The notes below the pieces were generated by a model, which searched no databases, was not told the origin of the DNA, and saw only the letters and a list, made by a program, of their open reading frames with translations. Below are positions 23,135 to 29,773 of a DNA stretch of 32,010 nt, piece after piece; the stretch's first letter is position 1, and every line of letters starts with the position of its first letter. A program made the position numbers and the translations under genes. Source of the stretch: Clostridiales bacterium (GTDB lineage: Bacteria > Bacillota > Clostridia > Oscillospirales > CAG-382); assembly GCA_004553575.1 (NCBI GenBank), contig SFLA01000012.1, positions 1-32,010 on the forward strand. Reading direction: 5' to 3'.

Positions 23135-23980
23135 ATGAGACCGGAATCCGAAATACTGTCGCTTCTCGTTTCGACTGCGGAAAACGACCCGCGCATACGC
23201 GCCGCGTATCTCGAAGGGTCACGGGTCGATCCCGGTGCGAAAAAAGACCTTCTGCGCGATTATGATGTCGAATTCATCGTGCGTGAAACCGCCTCCTTCC
23301 GTTCGGACCGCGAATGGATAAAACGCTTCGGAGATATTCTGTTCATGCAGTACCCCGAGGACGGCCCGGAGGGCGACCCGGAAAGGTGCTACGGCTGGCT
23401 TATGGTGTTTACCGACGGCAACCGGATCGACCTGCATGTATGTACCGCCGAGGTCGGTATGCCCGGTCGCGACGGTTTTATCGCACTGTGCGATAAAGAC
23501 GGAATACTGCCCGGCAAAGGGCGGCTCCCGGATCATTCGGTACAGCCGCCGGACGAGGAGCAATACCGCTCAGTCTGCAACGAGTTCTGGTGGTGTCTCG
23601 GGAATGTCGCAAAAGGAATACGGAGAGGGGAAACCCCTTACGTGCTCGAGATGCTCGGACAGTGCGTCCGCCCGGCGCTATTGCGTATGCTGGAGTGGTA
23701 TGTTCAGTTTCACTGCGGAAGCGTTAACACCGGCAAGTTCGGAAAGCATATTGCCCGTTACCTGCCCGAAGACCTGTATAACCGTTATCTGTCAACCTAT
23801 TGTTTTTCCGACGGCGCCTCGCTCCTGAGTTCGGTAGATGCCATGACAGATCTGTTTTCCGAGGTGTCTGATGATGTTGCCGCAGGGTTCCGGTTTGCCC
23901 GGAACGAGTCCGAGCGCGCCGGAAGCCTGAGCTATTACCGGCGTGTGGTATCGCTTCCGGACGGCGAAGGCATTTTCTGA
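23135..23980 (+). CDS. aminoglycoside 6-adenylyltransferase-like protein (AadE/ANT(6) family)
   Basis: The 281-residue protein matches the streptomycin adenylyltransferase family from end to end. It begins with MRPESEILSLLVSTAENDPR; the nucleotidyltransferase signature is GSRVDPGAKKDLLRDYDVEF (G28-F47), with acidic D42 and D44, then FGDILFMQYPEDGPEG, NRIDLHV, EFWWCLGNVAKGI and MLEWYVQFHC. These are the positions used in ANT(6) enzymes, which transfer AMP to streptomycin. It follows the lipoprotein after 11 bases with only a weak ribosome-binding site. There is no mobile element nearby and base use is like the neighbours, so it looks like a resident chromosomal gene; resistance is not established. 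Confidence 0.87.
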   Translation: MRPESEILSLLVSTAENDPRIRAAYLEGSRVDPGAKKDLLRDYDVEFIVRETASFRSDREWIKRFGDILFMQYPEDGPEGDPERCYGWLMVFTDGNRIDLHVCTAEVGMPGRDGFIALCDKDGILPGKGRLPDHSVQPPDEEQYRSVCNEFWWCLGNVAKGIRRGETPYVLEMLGQCVRPALLRMLEWYVQFHCGSVNTGKFGKHIARYLPEDLYNRYLSTYCFSDGASLLSSVDAMTDLFSEVSDDVAAGFRFARNESERAGSLSYYRRVVSLPDGEGIF

Positions 23981-24005
23981 TTCATAATGAATCTCTGATA
24001 TATAA

Positions 24006-24042
24006 CAAAAAGCACGGCAGAAGCTTTATCGCTTCTGCCGTG
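24006..24042 (-). terminator. intrinsic terminator of the substrate-binding protein gene
   Basis: A perfect 12-bp stem (24013-24024 with 24031-24042, 6-base loop) is followed on the minus strand by a T-run (24011-24007). It also sits 33 bases past the adenylyltransferase stop on the plus strand, but there the following bases are not T-rich. Confidence 0.85.
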
Positions 24043-24072
24043 TGTCATTATAATGACTGAATTTCCGGTATG

Positions 24073-25908
24073 TTATTCTGCGGCGGATACCGTTCCGTCG
24101 GAGTTGGAAGCCTCTTCCTCTGCGGCGTTTATCTTTCTCCAGCCGGACAGCGACAGCTTATCGAAGTCGCGGTAGCCGAAGTAATAAGTCTGACCTATAC
24201 CGCTCAGCTTTGAGGATTTTACATAAGACGAGGTGTACTGGAACAGGGCAATGGCAGGGCATTCGTCCGCGAGAAGCTCCTCCGCGTCGTGCAGCAGCTC
24301 CGCTCTCGCCGCGCGGTCGCTTTCGTAACAAACACGGTCTATAATCGAGTCGAATTCGTCGTTTTCCCAGTTGGTGTAATGCGGGGTGTAAACGTCCTCG
24401 CCGGTCAGCGATACTTCAACGGGGCATCCGCTGTAATGTGTCGCATATACCGAAAGCCATGCGTATGCGTCAACCGAATTCACAACGTTACAAACGCCGA
24501 TAACGTCGTATTCACGGGTTTGAAGTGCCGCACGGTACTCCGCCTCGTGAAGACCGACCGTGTCGACGCTGAAGCCGAGCTCCTCCCAGACCGATGCTGC
24601 GTATTCCGCAATATCCTCAAAGACATTTTCGTATACTACGCGGCGCTGATTGTCGGTCATAAGATCTTCGCTTTCGGGGATAAGGTAAGCTATGGTGAAC
24701 GATCCCTTGCTTACTCCGGCTTCGCCGAGAAGGTTCTCTGCCTTGGCGGTGTCCGCAGAAGTCGAGTACAGATCGCCGCCCACCTTGCGGAAGTCGGTCT
24801 TGCGCTTGGTGTTGAACACGCCGGACGGGACATATCCGGTTGCGGCAATCTCGCCGGTCCCGGTCACATTCTCGACGATATAATCCCTGTCGAGCGCGGC
24901 GGACAGCGCCTGCCTTACTTTCTTGTCGGAAAGCAGCTCGTTTTCGGTATTGAAGTAGAATACGTACGTCTCCATAAGAGAAGTGGTATCCTTAAGCTTT
25001 TTCTCGTATTCTGCGTAGGAGTCCTTGTCGAATCCGCTCATGTAGAAGAGATTGCCTTCGCTGAACCGAAGAGTCTGGAACTGTATATCGGTCTTGCGCA
25101 GTTCCTCGTCCACCGAACGGGATATGGTGTTCTCCTGATAAACAATGGTAATGCGGTACGGGGTTACGTACTTGTCGATAGCGGCTTCGTCGTCGCGCAT
25201 GTAGCCGTTGTTGCGCTCGAGCACTACACGTATTCCTTCCTCGAGGTTTTTGACCGAGTAAGGCCCGTTGCACGCCATTGTTGCGGCGCTGGAATCCCAT
25301 TCCACTCCTTCTTCAACATCGGTGACAATGTCCTCGCGAAGGGGAACGAGACCGGTGCAGGCGATTTGCTCCGCGAAAAGGGATATATCGTAGTCGCACT
25401 CAAAGGTAACGCAAAGAAGAGTGTCGTCAACGGCGGCTATGCCGAGATCGTCACTGGTCATCGCTCCGGATTTGACCGCCTTTGCGTTCTTTATCGGATA
25501 GAGCAGAGAAGCATAGGGGCTGTCGAAATCGGGGTCGAGTATGCGTTTCCACGCATAGACTATCTGATCGGCCGATACCTTTCGTCCGTCGTTCCAGCAG
25601 GTGTCCTTAAGCTCGAAATACATCTGATATTCGTCGTACACCTTGTCGTAATAGCCGTACCAGTTCTTGGCCAGAGCTCCGACGACCTTACCGCTTGAAT
25701 CGATCTCGGTAAGTCCCTCATAGATAAGTCCGAGTATCTGTGTGACCTCTGAATCGAGCTGTACTACAGCCGGGTCGAGGCAATAAGGATAGGACGTCAT
25801 ATACACCGATATGTTCGCGCCCTTTTCGTCGCCCTTCAGTGACGAGCAACCTGCGAGAGCGCAGACAGCCGTTATTGCGACGAGAGCCAAAGCAATGATT
25901 CTTTTCAT
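24073..25908 (-). CDS. peptide/nickel ABC transporter substrate-binding lipoprotein (SBP family 5, OppA-like)
   Basis: A 611-residue secreted lipoprotein: signal MKRIIALALVAITAVCALAGC with the lipobox cysteine at about 21, then the family-5 extracellular solute-binding fold. Typical text includes LDPAVVQLDSEVTQILGLIYEGL, WNDGRKVSADQIVYAWKRILDP, ACNGPYSV and VRQALSAALDRDYIV (short parts cited). It would capture oligopeptides outside the membrane for an Opp/Dpp importer. No permease or ATPase gene adjoins it; it has its own promoter and terminator, so it is an orphan binding protein. The start at 25908 has GGAGGAACAG before it; an in-frame ATG 48 bases upstream lacks one and would spoil the signal peptide. 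Confidence 0.93.
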   Translation of the reverse strand: MKRIIALALVAITAVCALAGCSSLKGDEKGANISVYMTSYPYCLDPAVVQLDSEVTQILGLIYEGLTEIDSSGKVVGALAKNWYGYYDKVYDEYQMYFELKDTCWNDGRKVSADQIVYAWKRILDPDFDSPYASLLYPIKNAKAVKSGAMTSDDLGIAAVDDTLLCVTFECDYDISLFAEQIACTGLVPLREDIVTDVEEGVEWDSSAATMACNGPYSVKNLEEGIRVVLERNNGYMRDDEAAIDKYVTPYRITIVYQENTISRSVDEELRKTDIQFQTLRFSEGNLFYMSGFDKDSYAEYEKKLKDTTSLMETYVFYFNTENELLSDKKVRQALSAALDRDYIVENVTGTGEIAATGYVPSGVFNTKRKTDFRKVGGDLYSTSADTAKAENLLGEAGVSKGSFTIAYLIPESEDLMTDNQRRVVYENVFEDIAEYAASVWEELGFSVDTVGLHEAEYRAALQTREYDVIGVCNVVNSVDAYAWLSVYATHYSGCPVEVSLTGEDVYTPHYTNWENDEFDSIIDRVCYESDRAARAELLHDAEELLADECPAIALFQYTSSYVKSSKLSGIGQTYYFGYRDFDKLSLSGWRKINAAEEEASNSDGTVSAAE

Positions 25909-25959
25909 TTCTGTTCCTCCGGATATGAATGCTGTAGGCGGTATACAATAATTCATATC

Positions 25960-25988
25960 ATTATAGCATTGCCGTCAAAAATAATCAA
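25960..25988 (-). promoter_or_regulatory. promoter of the substrate-binding protein gene
   Basis: Minus-strand TTGATT (25988-25983), 17 bp, and TATAAT (25965-25960), preceded by TGC (extended -10). The leader is about 45 bases. Confidence 0.78.
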
Positions 25989-26047
25989 TAGTAAAAAATC
26001 GATTTCTCCGATTTTATGGAATTTGACGAATCCGTTTTTTCAGACGT

Positions 26048-26077
26048 AAAAAGAGGAGAACACCCGGTGTCCTCCTC
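26048..26077 (-). terminator. intrinsic terminator of rpsU
   Basis: Arms 26067-26077 and 26053-26063 form an 11-bp stem with one wobble pair and a 3-base loop, followed on the minus strand by TTTTT (26052-26048). It lies just past the rpsU stop. Confidence 0.85.
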
Positions 26078-26093
26078 CTGATATACGGTCTGA

Positions 26094-26270
26094 TTACTTG
26101 TATTTGCGCTTTCTGGCAGCCTCGGACTTCTTCTTGCGTCTTACACTGGGCTTCTCGTAATGCTCTCTCTTGCGAAGCTCTGCCTGAACGCCGCTTCTGA
26201 GGTAGCTTCTCTTGAATCTGCGAAGGGCACTGTCTATGCTCTCGTTTTCCTTAACCTTTATTTCAGCCAT
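26094..26270 (-). CDS. rpsU: 30S ribosomal protein S21
   Basis: This 58-residue basic protein is the small ribosomal protein S21. The sequence begins MAEIKVKENESIDSALRRFK and ends with the Lys/Arg-rich tail SEAARKRKYK, with the family block REHYEKPSVRRKKK between. A GGAGGGAG ribosome-binding site lies about 9 bases before the ATG. It has a perfect consensus promoter (26314-26342) directly after the rplT stop and its own terminator, so it is transcribed alone. Confidence 0.95.
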   Translation of the reverse strand: MAEIKVKENESIDSALRRFKRSYLRSGVQAELRKREHYEKPSVRRKKKSEAARKRKYK

Positions 26271-26313
26271 TCTGTTTCACTCCCTCCGTGCCTGACGGGA
26301 AATTTGTCAAATA

Positions 26314-26342
26314 ATTATATCAGAACAAACCCGGTTTGTCAA
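26314..26342 (-). promoter_or_regulatory. consensus promoter of rpsU with internal inverted repeat
   Basis: Minus-strand TTGACA (26342-26337), 17 bp, and TATAAT (26319-26314), both perfect, with extended -10 TGA. ACAAACC-G-GGTTTGT, a 15-base inverted repeat, overlaps the -35 and the spacer; it may be an operator or chance. Confidence 0.85.
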
Positions 26343-26347
26343 GTTAT

Positions 26348-26701
26348 TTACAGAGCTGCTTTTGCGGTCTCGACAAGCTTTGCGAACGCTTCCTTGTCGG
26401 ATACCGCAAGCTCGGCCAGCATTTTGCGGTTGAGAGTGATGCCGCTTCTCTTAAGTCCGCACATAAAACGGGAGTAGTTGATTCCCTCGGCCTTGCACTG
26501 AGCGGAAATTCTGGTTATCCAGAGAGAACGGAAGTCTCTCTTCTTCTGCTTTCTGCCTATATAAGCGTAGTTGCCGCTCTTGAGCACGGCCTGCTTCGCC
26601 ATCTTGAAATGCTTGCTTTTTGCGCCCCAGTAGCCCTTGGCGAGCTTAAGCGTCTTATTTCTTCTCTTTCTCGTGGAAAGGGCAGCCTTTATTCTTGCCA
26701 T
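26348..26701 (-). CDS. rplT: 50S ribosomal protein L20
   Basis: This 117-residue protein starts MARIKAALSTRKRRNKTLKL and contains GYWGAKSKHFKMAKQAV and SLWITRISAQCKAEGINYS, the invariant L20 text. L20 helps early 50S assembly and, in Firmicutes, represses its own operon by acting on the infC leader. A GGAGGATA ribosome-binding site precedes the ATG. It is the last gene of infC-rpmI-rplT; no clear terminator follows before the rpsU promoter. Confidence 0.97.
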   Translation of the reverse strand: MARIKAALSTRKRRNKTLKLAKGYWGAKSKHFKMAKQAVLKSGNYAYIGRKQKKRDFRSLWITRISAQCKAEGINYSRFMCGLKRSGITLNRKMLAELAVSDKEAFAKLVETAKAAL

Positions 26702-26730
26702 TTCAAATATCCTCCGTTAATGTTCTTGTC

Positions 26731-26931
26731 TTACTTAGAGTAAGGAATGAGCCGTTTGAGATCGTCCATTCTCGCGGTGCTGACGTATGAAGCCTTACGG
26801 AGGGATCTCTTCTGCTTAGCGGTCTTCAGACCGGTCTTGTGACGGTGACCCGGATGACCCATTTTGACCTTGCCGCCGGCAGTCCAGGTCAGTCTCTTGG
26901 CGGTCGCCTTGTGTGTCTTGATTTTGCCCAT
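26731..26931 (-). CDS. rpmI: 50S ribosomal protein L35
   Basis: This 66-residue basic protein begins MGKIKTHKATAKRLTWTAGG and continues KVKMGHPGHRHKTGLKTAKQ, matching L35 at full length. It starts 2 bases after the infC stop codon, with the ribosome-binding site (GGAAG) inside the infC tail, and is followed by rplT. Confidence 0.96.
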   Translation of the reverse strand: MGKIKTHKATAKRLTWTAGGKVKMGHPGHRHKTGLKTAKQKRSLRKASYVSTARMDDLKRLIPYSK

Positions 26932-26933
26932 TT

Positions 26934-27467
26934 TTATCTTCCTTTCGATTGGTTTGCCTGCTTTTTCGGTGCGAGTATCATTATCATGTTGCGTCCGTCA
27001 AGCTTGGCCGGTTTTTCTATCACGCCGGTCTCTTCACAGGATTCGGCGAATTTTGCGAGAAGTGCGGTTCCGTTCTCGGTGTGAGCCATCTCACGCCCGA
27101 AGAACTTAACAATTACCTTCACGCGGTTTCCCTTGGACAGGAACTCCAGCGCCTTGTTCAGCTTTGTGTTGAAATCGTGAACGTCTATGCGGCAGCGCAG
27201 CTGAAGCTCCTTGAGCTCGACCGTCTGCTGCTTCTTCTTAATTTCTTTTTCGCGTTTTTCCTTTTCGAAGCGGTATTTCCCGAAATCCATTATTTTGCAT
27301 ACGGGCGGCTTCGCTTCCGCAGCTATCTCTACAAGGTCAAGGCCGGATTCCTCCGCCATGCGTCTCGCCTGCTCGATTCTGACTACACCGACCTGATTGC
27401 CGTCGGCGTCTATAAGCCGAACCTCGCTTGCTTTGATTTCATCGTTGATGAACGCTTTTGTACTGAT
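26934..27467 (-). CDS. infC: translation initiation factor IF-3 (ATC start)
   Basis: IF-3 of 177 residues: N-terminal domain STKAFINDEIKASEVRLID and VGVVRIEQARRMAEESGLDLV, PPVCKIMDFGKYRFEKEKRE, then the C-terminal domain with RIDVHDFNTKLNKA, KVIVKFFGREMAHTENG and a KR-rich end. Reading only from the first ATG (27359) would drop 36 conserved residues. The frame has no ATG, GTG or TTG before that, and GGAGG (27482-27478) lies 10 bases before an in-frame ATC at 27467, which I take as the start. Rare initiation codons (AUU in E. coli) are a known feature of infC, because IF-3 itself discriminates against them, giving self-control. Confidence 0.9.
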   Translation of the reverse strand: MSTKAFINDEIKASEVRLIDADGNQVGVVRIEQARRMAEESGLDLVEIAAEAKPPVCKIMDFGKYRFEKEKREKEIKKKQQTVELKELQLRCRIDVHDFNTKLNKALEFLSKGNRVKVIVKFFGREMAHTENGTALLAKFAESCEETGVIEKPAKLDGRNMIMILAPKKQANQSKGR

Positions 27468-27482
27468 GGTTGATACACCTCC

Positions 27483-27705
27483 GTGGTCATTCCGCTTGCG
27501 TCATGCGGGGCCGTATTCGGATGCTCTGCGGGAAAGCAAAGCACAAAAAAAGCCGTGCGCGAAAAGAAGCACAGCCTTACTGCTCTACCGGCAGGCGCAA
27601 CGGAAATCATGCTCCGGCGCATGCGCGTAAAGCGGCTATTAACCGCGCCCTGGACGGTATAATGCAAGTCCGGCGGGTGAGGGGGAACCCCCTGCTTCTT
27701 TGTCT
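27483..27705 (-). promoter_or_regulatory. infC-rpmI-rplT leader (probable ribosomal protein L20-type autoregulatory leader)
   Basis: The 220-base untranslated leader between promoter and infC contains an early GC hairpin (AGGGGGTTCCCCCT, 27679-27692 region), other GC-rich stems and a terminator (27545-27578) upstream of the infC ribosome-binding site. In Firmicutes this operon is controlled by L20-dependent attenuation in just such a leader. I infer the class from position and the terminator; I have not matched the L20-binding structure. Confidence 0.6.
27545..27578 (-). terminator. intrinsic terminator/attenuator in the infC leader
   Basis: Arms 27569-27578 and 27549-27558 form a 10-bp stem with two wobble pairs and a 10-base loop, followed on the minus strand by TTTTTTT (27551-27545). 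It precedes the infC ribosome-binding site by about 60 bases, so it ends transcripts unless relieved. Confidence 0.85.
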
Positions 27706-27710
27706 TACGT

Positions 27711-27739
27711 ATAATAACACCGGTTTCGGGTTTTGTCAA
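27711..27739 (-). promoter_or_regulatory. promoter of infC-rpmI-rplT
   Basis: Minus-strand TTGACA (27739-27734), 17 bp, TATTAT (27716-27711). The -35 is shared in opposite orientation with the amidase promoter. Confidence 0.82.
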
Positions 27740-27760
27740 GGCTTTTTTTACATTTATATT
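27733..27760 (+). promoter_or_regulatory. candidate promoter of the amidase gene
   Basis: Plus-strand TTGTCA (27733-27738), 16 bp, TATATT (27755-27760). The -35 overlaps the opposing infC -35 by five bases, so the two promoters likely compete for polymerase. Confidence 0.5.
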
Positions 27761-27810
27761 ACTTTTTGCCGGTGCGCGGCATATAAATGGTAAAAAGGAG
27801 GAATAAACAT

Positions 27811-28557
27811 ATGCCGTCACTGTATCTCAGCCCGTCTACGCAGGAATACAATATCTATTACGATGGATCGGGAAGCGAGGAATATTATATGAACCGTATT
27901 GCCGATCTGATGGAGCCTTATCTTGTGGCGAGCGGTATATCCTATTCGCGCAACGACCCCAACGCGACCGTCGGAAACTCCGTGCGCGAATCCAATGCCG
28001 GGGATTACGATCTTCATCTGGCACTGCATTCCAACGCCTCCGGCAGCGCAAACGTCGGGGGACAGCAGGGAAGCGACTTCTATTACTTCACAGGAAGCGA
28101 AAAGGGAAGAACCGCCGCGGACATTTTTGTTTCGCTGTTCAAGGACATATATATCTATCCGAATCTCGTCCGTGCGGTTCCCACCACCACTCTGTACGAG
28201 GTGAGGAATACCGTAGCGCCGACCGTGCTCGCCGAAATTGCTTATCACGACAACGCCGAGGACGCTGAATGGATAAAACAGAACGAAAAGGCCATTGCCC
28301 GCACTCTTGCGATAGGTGTCGCCGAATTCTTCGGGGTGCCTCTCGTAGAACCTCAGATGATATCGACCGGAACAGTAACCACCGCCGGAGGAGCTCTTAA
28401 CTTCCGTTCCTTCCCGTCGCTTGAAGGCACGGTGATAGACCGGATTCCGAACGGTACGGTCGTGACCGTGCTCGGCAGAACGGGAGACTGGTATTCGATA
28501 CAGTATAACGGCACCGACGGATATGTGCACTCGGATTATATAGTTACTTCCGAATAA
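27811..28557 (+). CDS. N-acetylmuramoyl-L-alanine amidase with C-terminal SH3 domain, no signal peptide
   Basis: This 248-residue peptidoglycan amidase has an Amidase_3-type catalytic domain (about 1-175) and a bacterial SH3 domain (about 185-248: GALNFRSFPSLEGTVIDRIPNGT, GDWYSIQYNGTDGYVHSDY, shortened). Zinc ligands expected are E23/E24 (GSEEYY), H73 (LALHSNA) and the catalytic E142 (LAEIAYHDN). The usual first motif (GHGG or GHS) reads SPSTQEYN, so the first histidine is missing. The ATG has an excellent AAAGGAGG ribosome-binding site. There is no signal peptide, as in phage endolysins and the Bacillus mother-cell lysis amidase CwlC; a role in lysis or sporulation is inference. Confidence 0.87.
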   Translation: MPSLYLSPSTQEYNIYYDGSGSEEYYMNRIADLMEPYLVASGISYSRNDPNATVGNSVRESNAGDYDLHLALHSNASGSANVGGQQGSDFYYFTGSEKGRTAADIFVSLFKDIYIYPNLVRAVPTTTLYEVRNTVAPTVLAEIAYHDNAEDAEWIKQNEKAIARTLAIGVAEFFGVPLVEPQMISTGTVTTAGGALNFRSFPSLEGTVIDRIPNGTVVTVLGRTGDWYSIQYNGTDGYVHSDYIVTSE

Positions 28558-28605
28558 AAAACGGCCGATCGGAGAACACTGTTTTCCGAAGGGACGTGGT
28601 TTTGC

Positions 28606-28995
28606 TTGAAGCTGAAGTGGATAGCTCTGTTTGCGGCAGGCGGCACTGCGTATGTTATTGTCGAACTGCTTTACCGCGGGAGAAGCCACATAAGTATGTT
28701 TGTCGCCGGGGGCGCCTGTGTACTGCTTATCCGGCTTATCTGCGGCAGAATGAAGTGCGGGCTGCCGCTGAGGTGCCTTGCCGGAGGGGCGGTCATAACC
28801 GTCGTCGAGCTTATTACCGGTGCGGTCTGCAATCTCTGGCTCGGGCTCGGTGTGTGGGATTACTCTCATATGCCGCTCAATCTCTGGGGGCAGATCTGCC
28901 CGTACTTCTTTTTCGTGTGGTCGGTACTCGCGCTTCCCGCATACGGTCTCGGCTGTCTTATATGCGGACGCCCCGCACGGAGCGCCGCACGGTAA
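28606..28995 (+). CDS. small polytopic membrane protein (putative CmpB-type ABC transporter permease family)
   Basis: This 129-residue protein has four hydrophobic helices and the family signature near the C-terminus: GVWDYSHMPLNLWGQICPYFFF, of the CmpB-type membrane protein family (PF06541-like, shortened here). It starts at TTG 28606 with AAGGGA about 11 bases upstream; no ATG exists near the expected N-terminus. It lies 48 bases after the amidase and shares its terminator. The name is by family only: there is no partner ATPase nearby, and transport has not been shown. Confidence 0.78.
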   Translation: MKLKWIALFAAGGTAYVIVELLYRGRSHISMFVAGGACVLLIRLICGRMKCGLPLRCLAGGAVITVVELITGAVCNLWLGLGVWDYSHMPLNLWGQICPYFFFVWSVLALPAYGLGCLICGRPARSAAR

Positions 28996-29006
28996 CCGGG
29001 CGCAGA

Positions 29007-29036
29007 AAATCCCGCTTTGCAGAAAGCGGGATTTTT
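29007..29036. terminator. bidirectional intrinsic terminator between the CmpB-like gene and birA
   Basis: Arms 29007-29018 and 29023-29034 form a perfect 12-bp stem with loop GCAG. The plus strand continues in T (to 29036), the minus strand in TTTTC, so it can stop both converging transcripts. Confidence 0.88.
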
Positions 29037-29047
29037 GCAATCCGTGT

Positions 29048-29773
29048 TTATCGCGGTCTTATGCTTATTTCGCCGCTGCGAAGGATTTCGGTGCCCTTTT
29101 CGGTTTCGACAATCAGTCCGCAACCGTCGTCCACACCTGTTGCTCTCGCCTTTACCGCGATTCCGTCGCTTATCACGTATATGTCTTTGCCTATAACCGT
29201 ACTCCGCGCGCGGTATTCGTCGATAAACAGGCTCGGATCCCGGTATGTGTCGACAAGCGTCAGCGCAATCCGCTCGGCCGTTTCTATAAGCGTATCCCGG
29301 TCGCACTTCACGCCAATGGATCCGGCAATGTCCCGAAGCTCTTCCGGGAATCCTCCCTCCGGGTAGGAAAGGTTCAGCCCGATTCCCACCACGGCGTAAT
29401 CCGGGCTGCCGGGCGACGAATATGAGGCTTCGGTAAGAATTCCGCATACCTTCTTACCGTCCAGATACAGATCGTTCACCCATTTTATCCCGCAGTCGAT
29501 ACCGAATTCCGCTTTTACCGTCCGCGCAGCGGCAACTGCGGCGGCGGAGGTTATGCGCAGCACGTCGGTTGATTCGGGACGAAGCAAAAGGCTCATATAC
29601 AAACCGCCGGCAGGGGATACGAACTTTCGCCCCATCCGTCCCCGGCCCGCTGTCTGAACCGTCGCAACCACGGCAGTTCCCTCGGGAGCGCCCGCCGCGG
29701 CAAGACGCCTCAGCTCGGTGTTGGTCGACGGCAGCGAGCGGTAATATATCAGATTAATGTCACACTTGCTCAT
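29048..29773 (-). CDS. birA: biotin--[acetyl-CoA-carboxylase] ligase (monofunctional BirA)
   Basis: This 241-residue enzyme activates biotin with ATP and attaches it to biotin carboxyl carrier proteins. Signature text: PSTNTELRRLA, TAGRGRMGRKFVSP (GRGRMGR at 43-49, the biotinyl-AMP loop), LYMSLLLRP, IKWVNDLYLDGKKVCGIL and VGIGLNLS. It lacks the N-terminal DNA-binding domain of E. coli BirA, so it is not expected to be a repressor. It overlaps the end of the YfhO-like gene by 14 bases, so they are co-transcribed. Confidence 0.95.
   Translation of the reverse strand: MSKCDINLIYYRSLPSTNTELRRLAAAGAPEGTAVVATVQTAGRGRMGRKFVSPAGGLYMSLLLRPESTDVLRITSAAAVAAARTVKAEFGIDCGIKWVNDLYLDGKKVCGILTEASYSSPGSPDYAVVGIGLNLSYPEGGFPEELRDIAGSIGVKCDRDTLIETAERIALTLVDTYRDPSLFIDEYRARSTVIGKDIYVISDGIAVKARATGVDDGCGLIVETEKGTEILRSGEISIRPR

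Noticed and set aside
23979..23993. GATTCAT-A-ATGAATC palindrome over the adenylyltransferase stop
   Set aside because: It is short, AT-rich and has no T-run or promoter next to it; likely chance.
24289..25698. 469-codon open frame on the plus strand opposite the peptide-binding protein
   Set aside because: It is antisense to a well-supported lipoprotein gene; no recognisable domain or start signals.
28563..28592. Hairpin between the amidase and the CmpB-like gene
   Set aside because: The 8-bp stem has no T-run after it, so it is not called a terminator; it may only be structure in a shared transcript.
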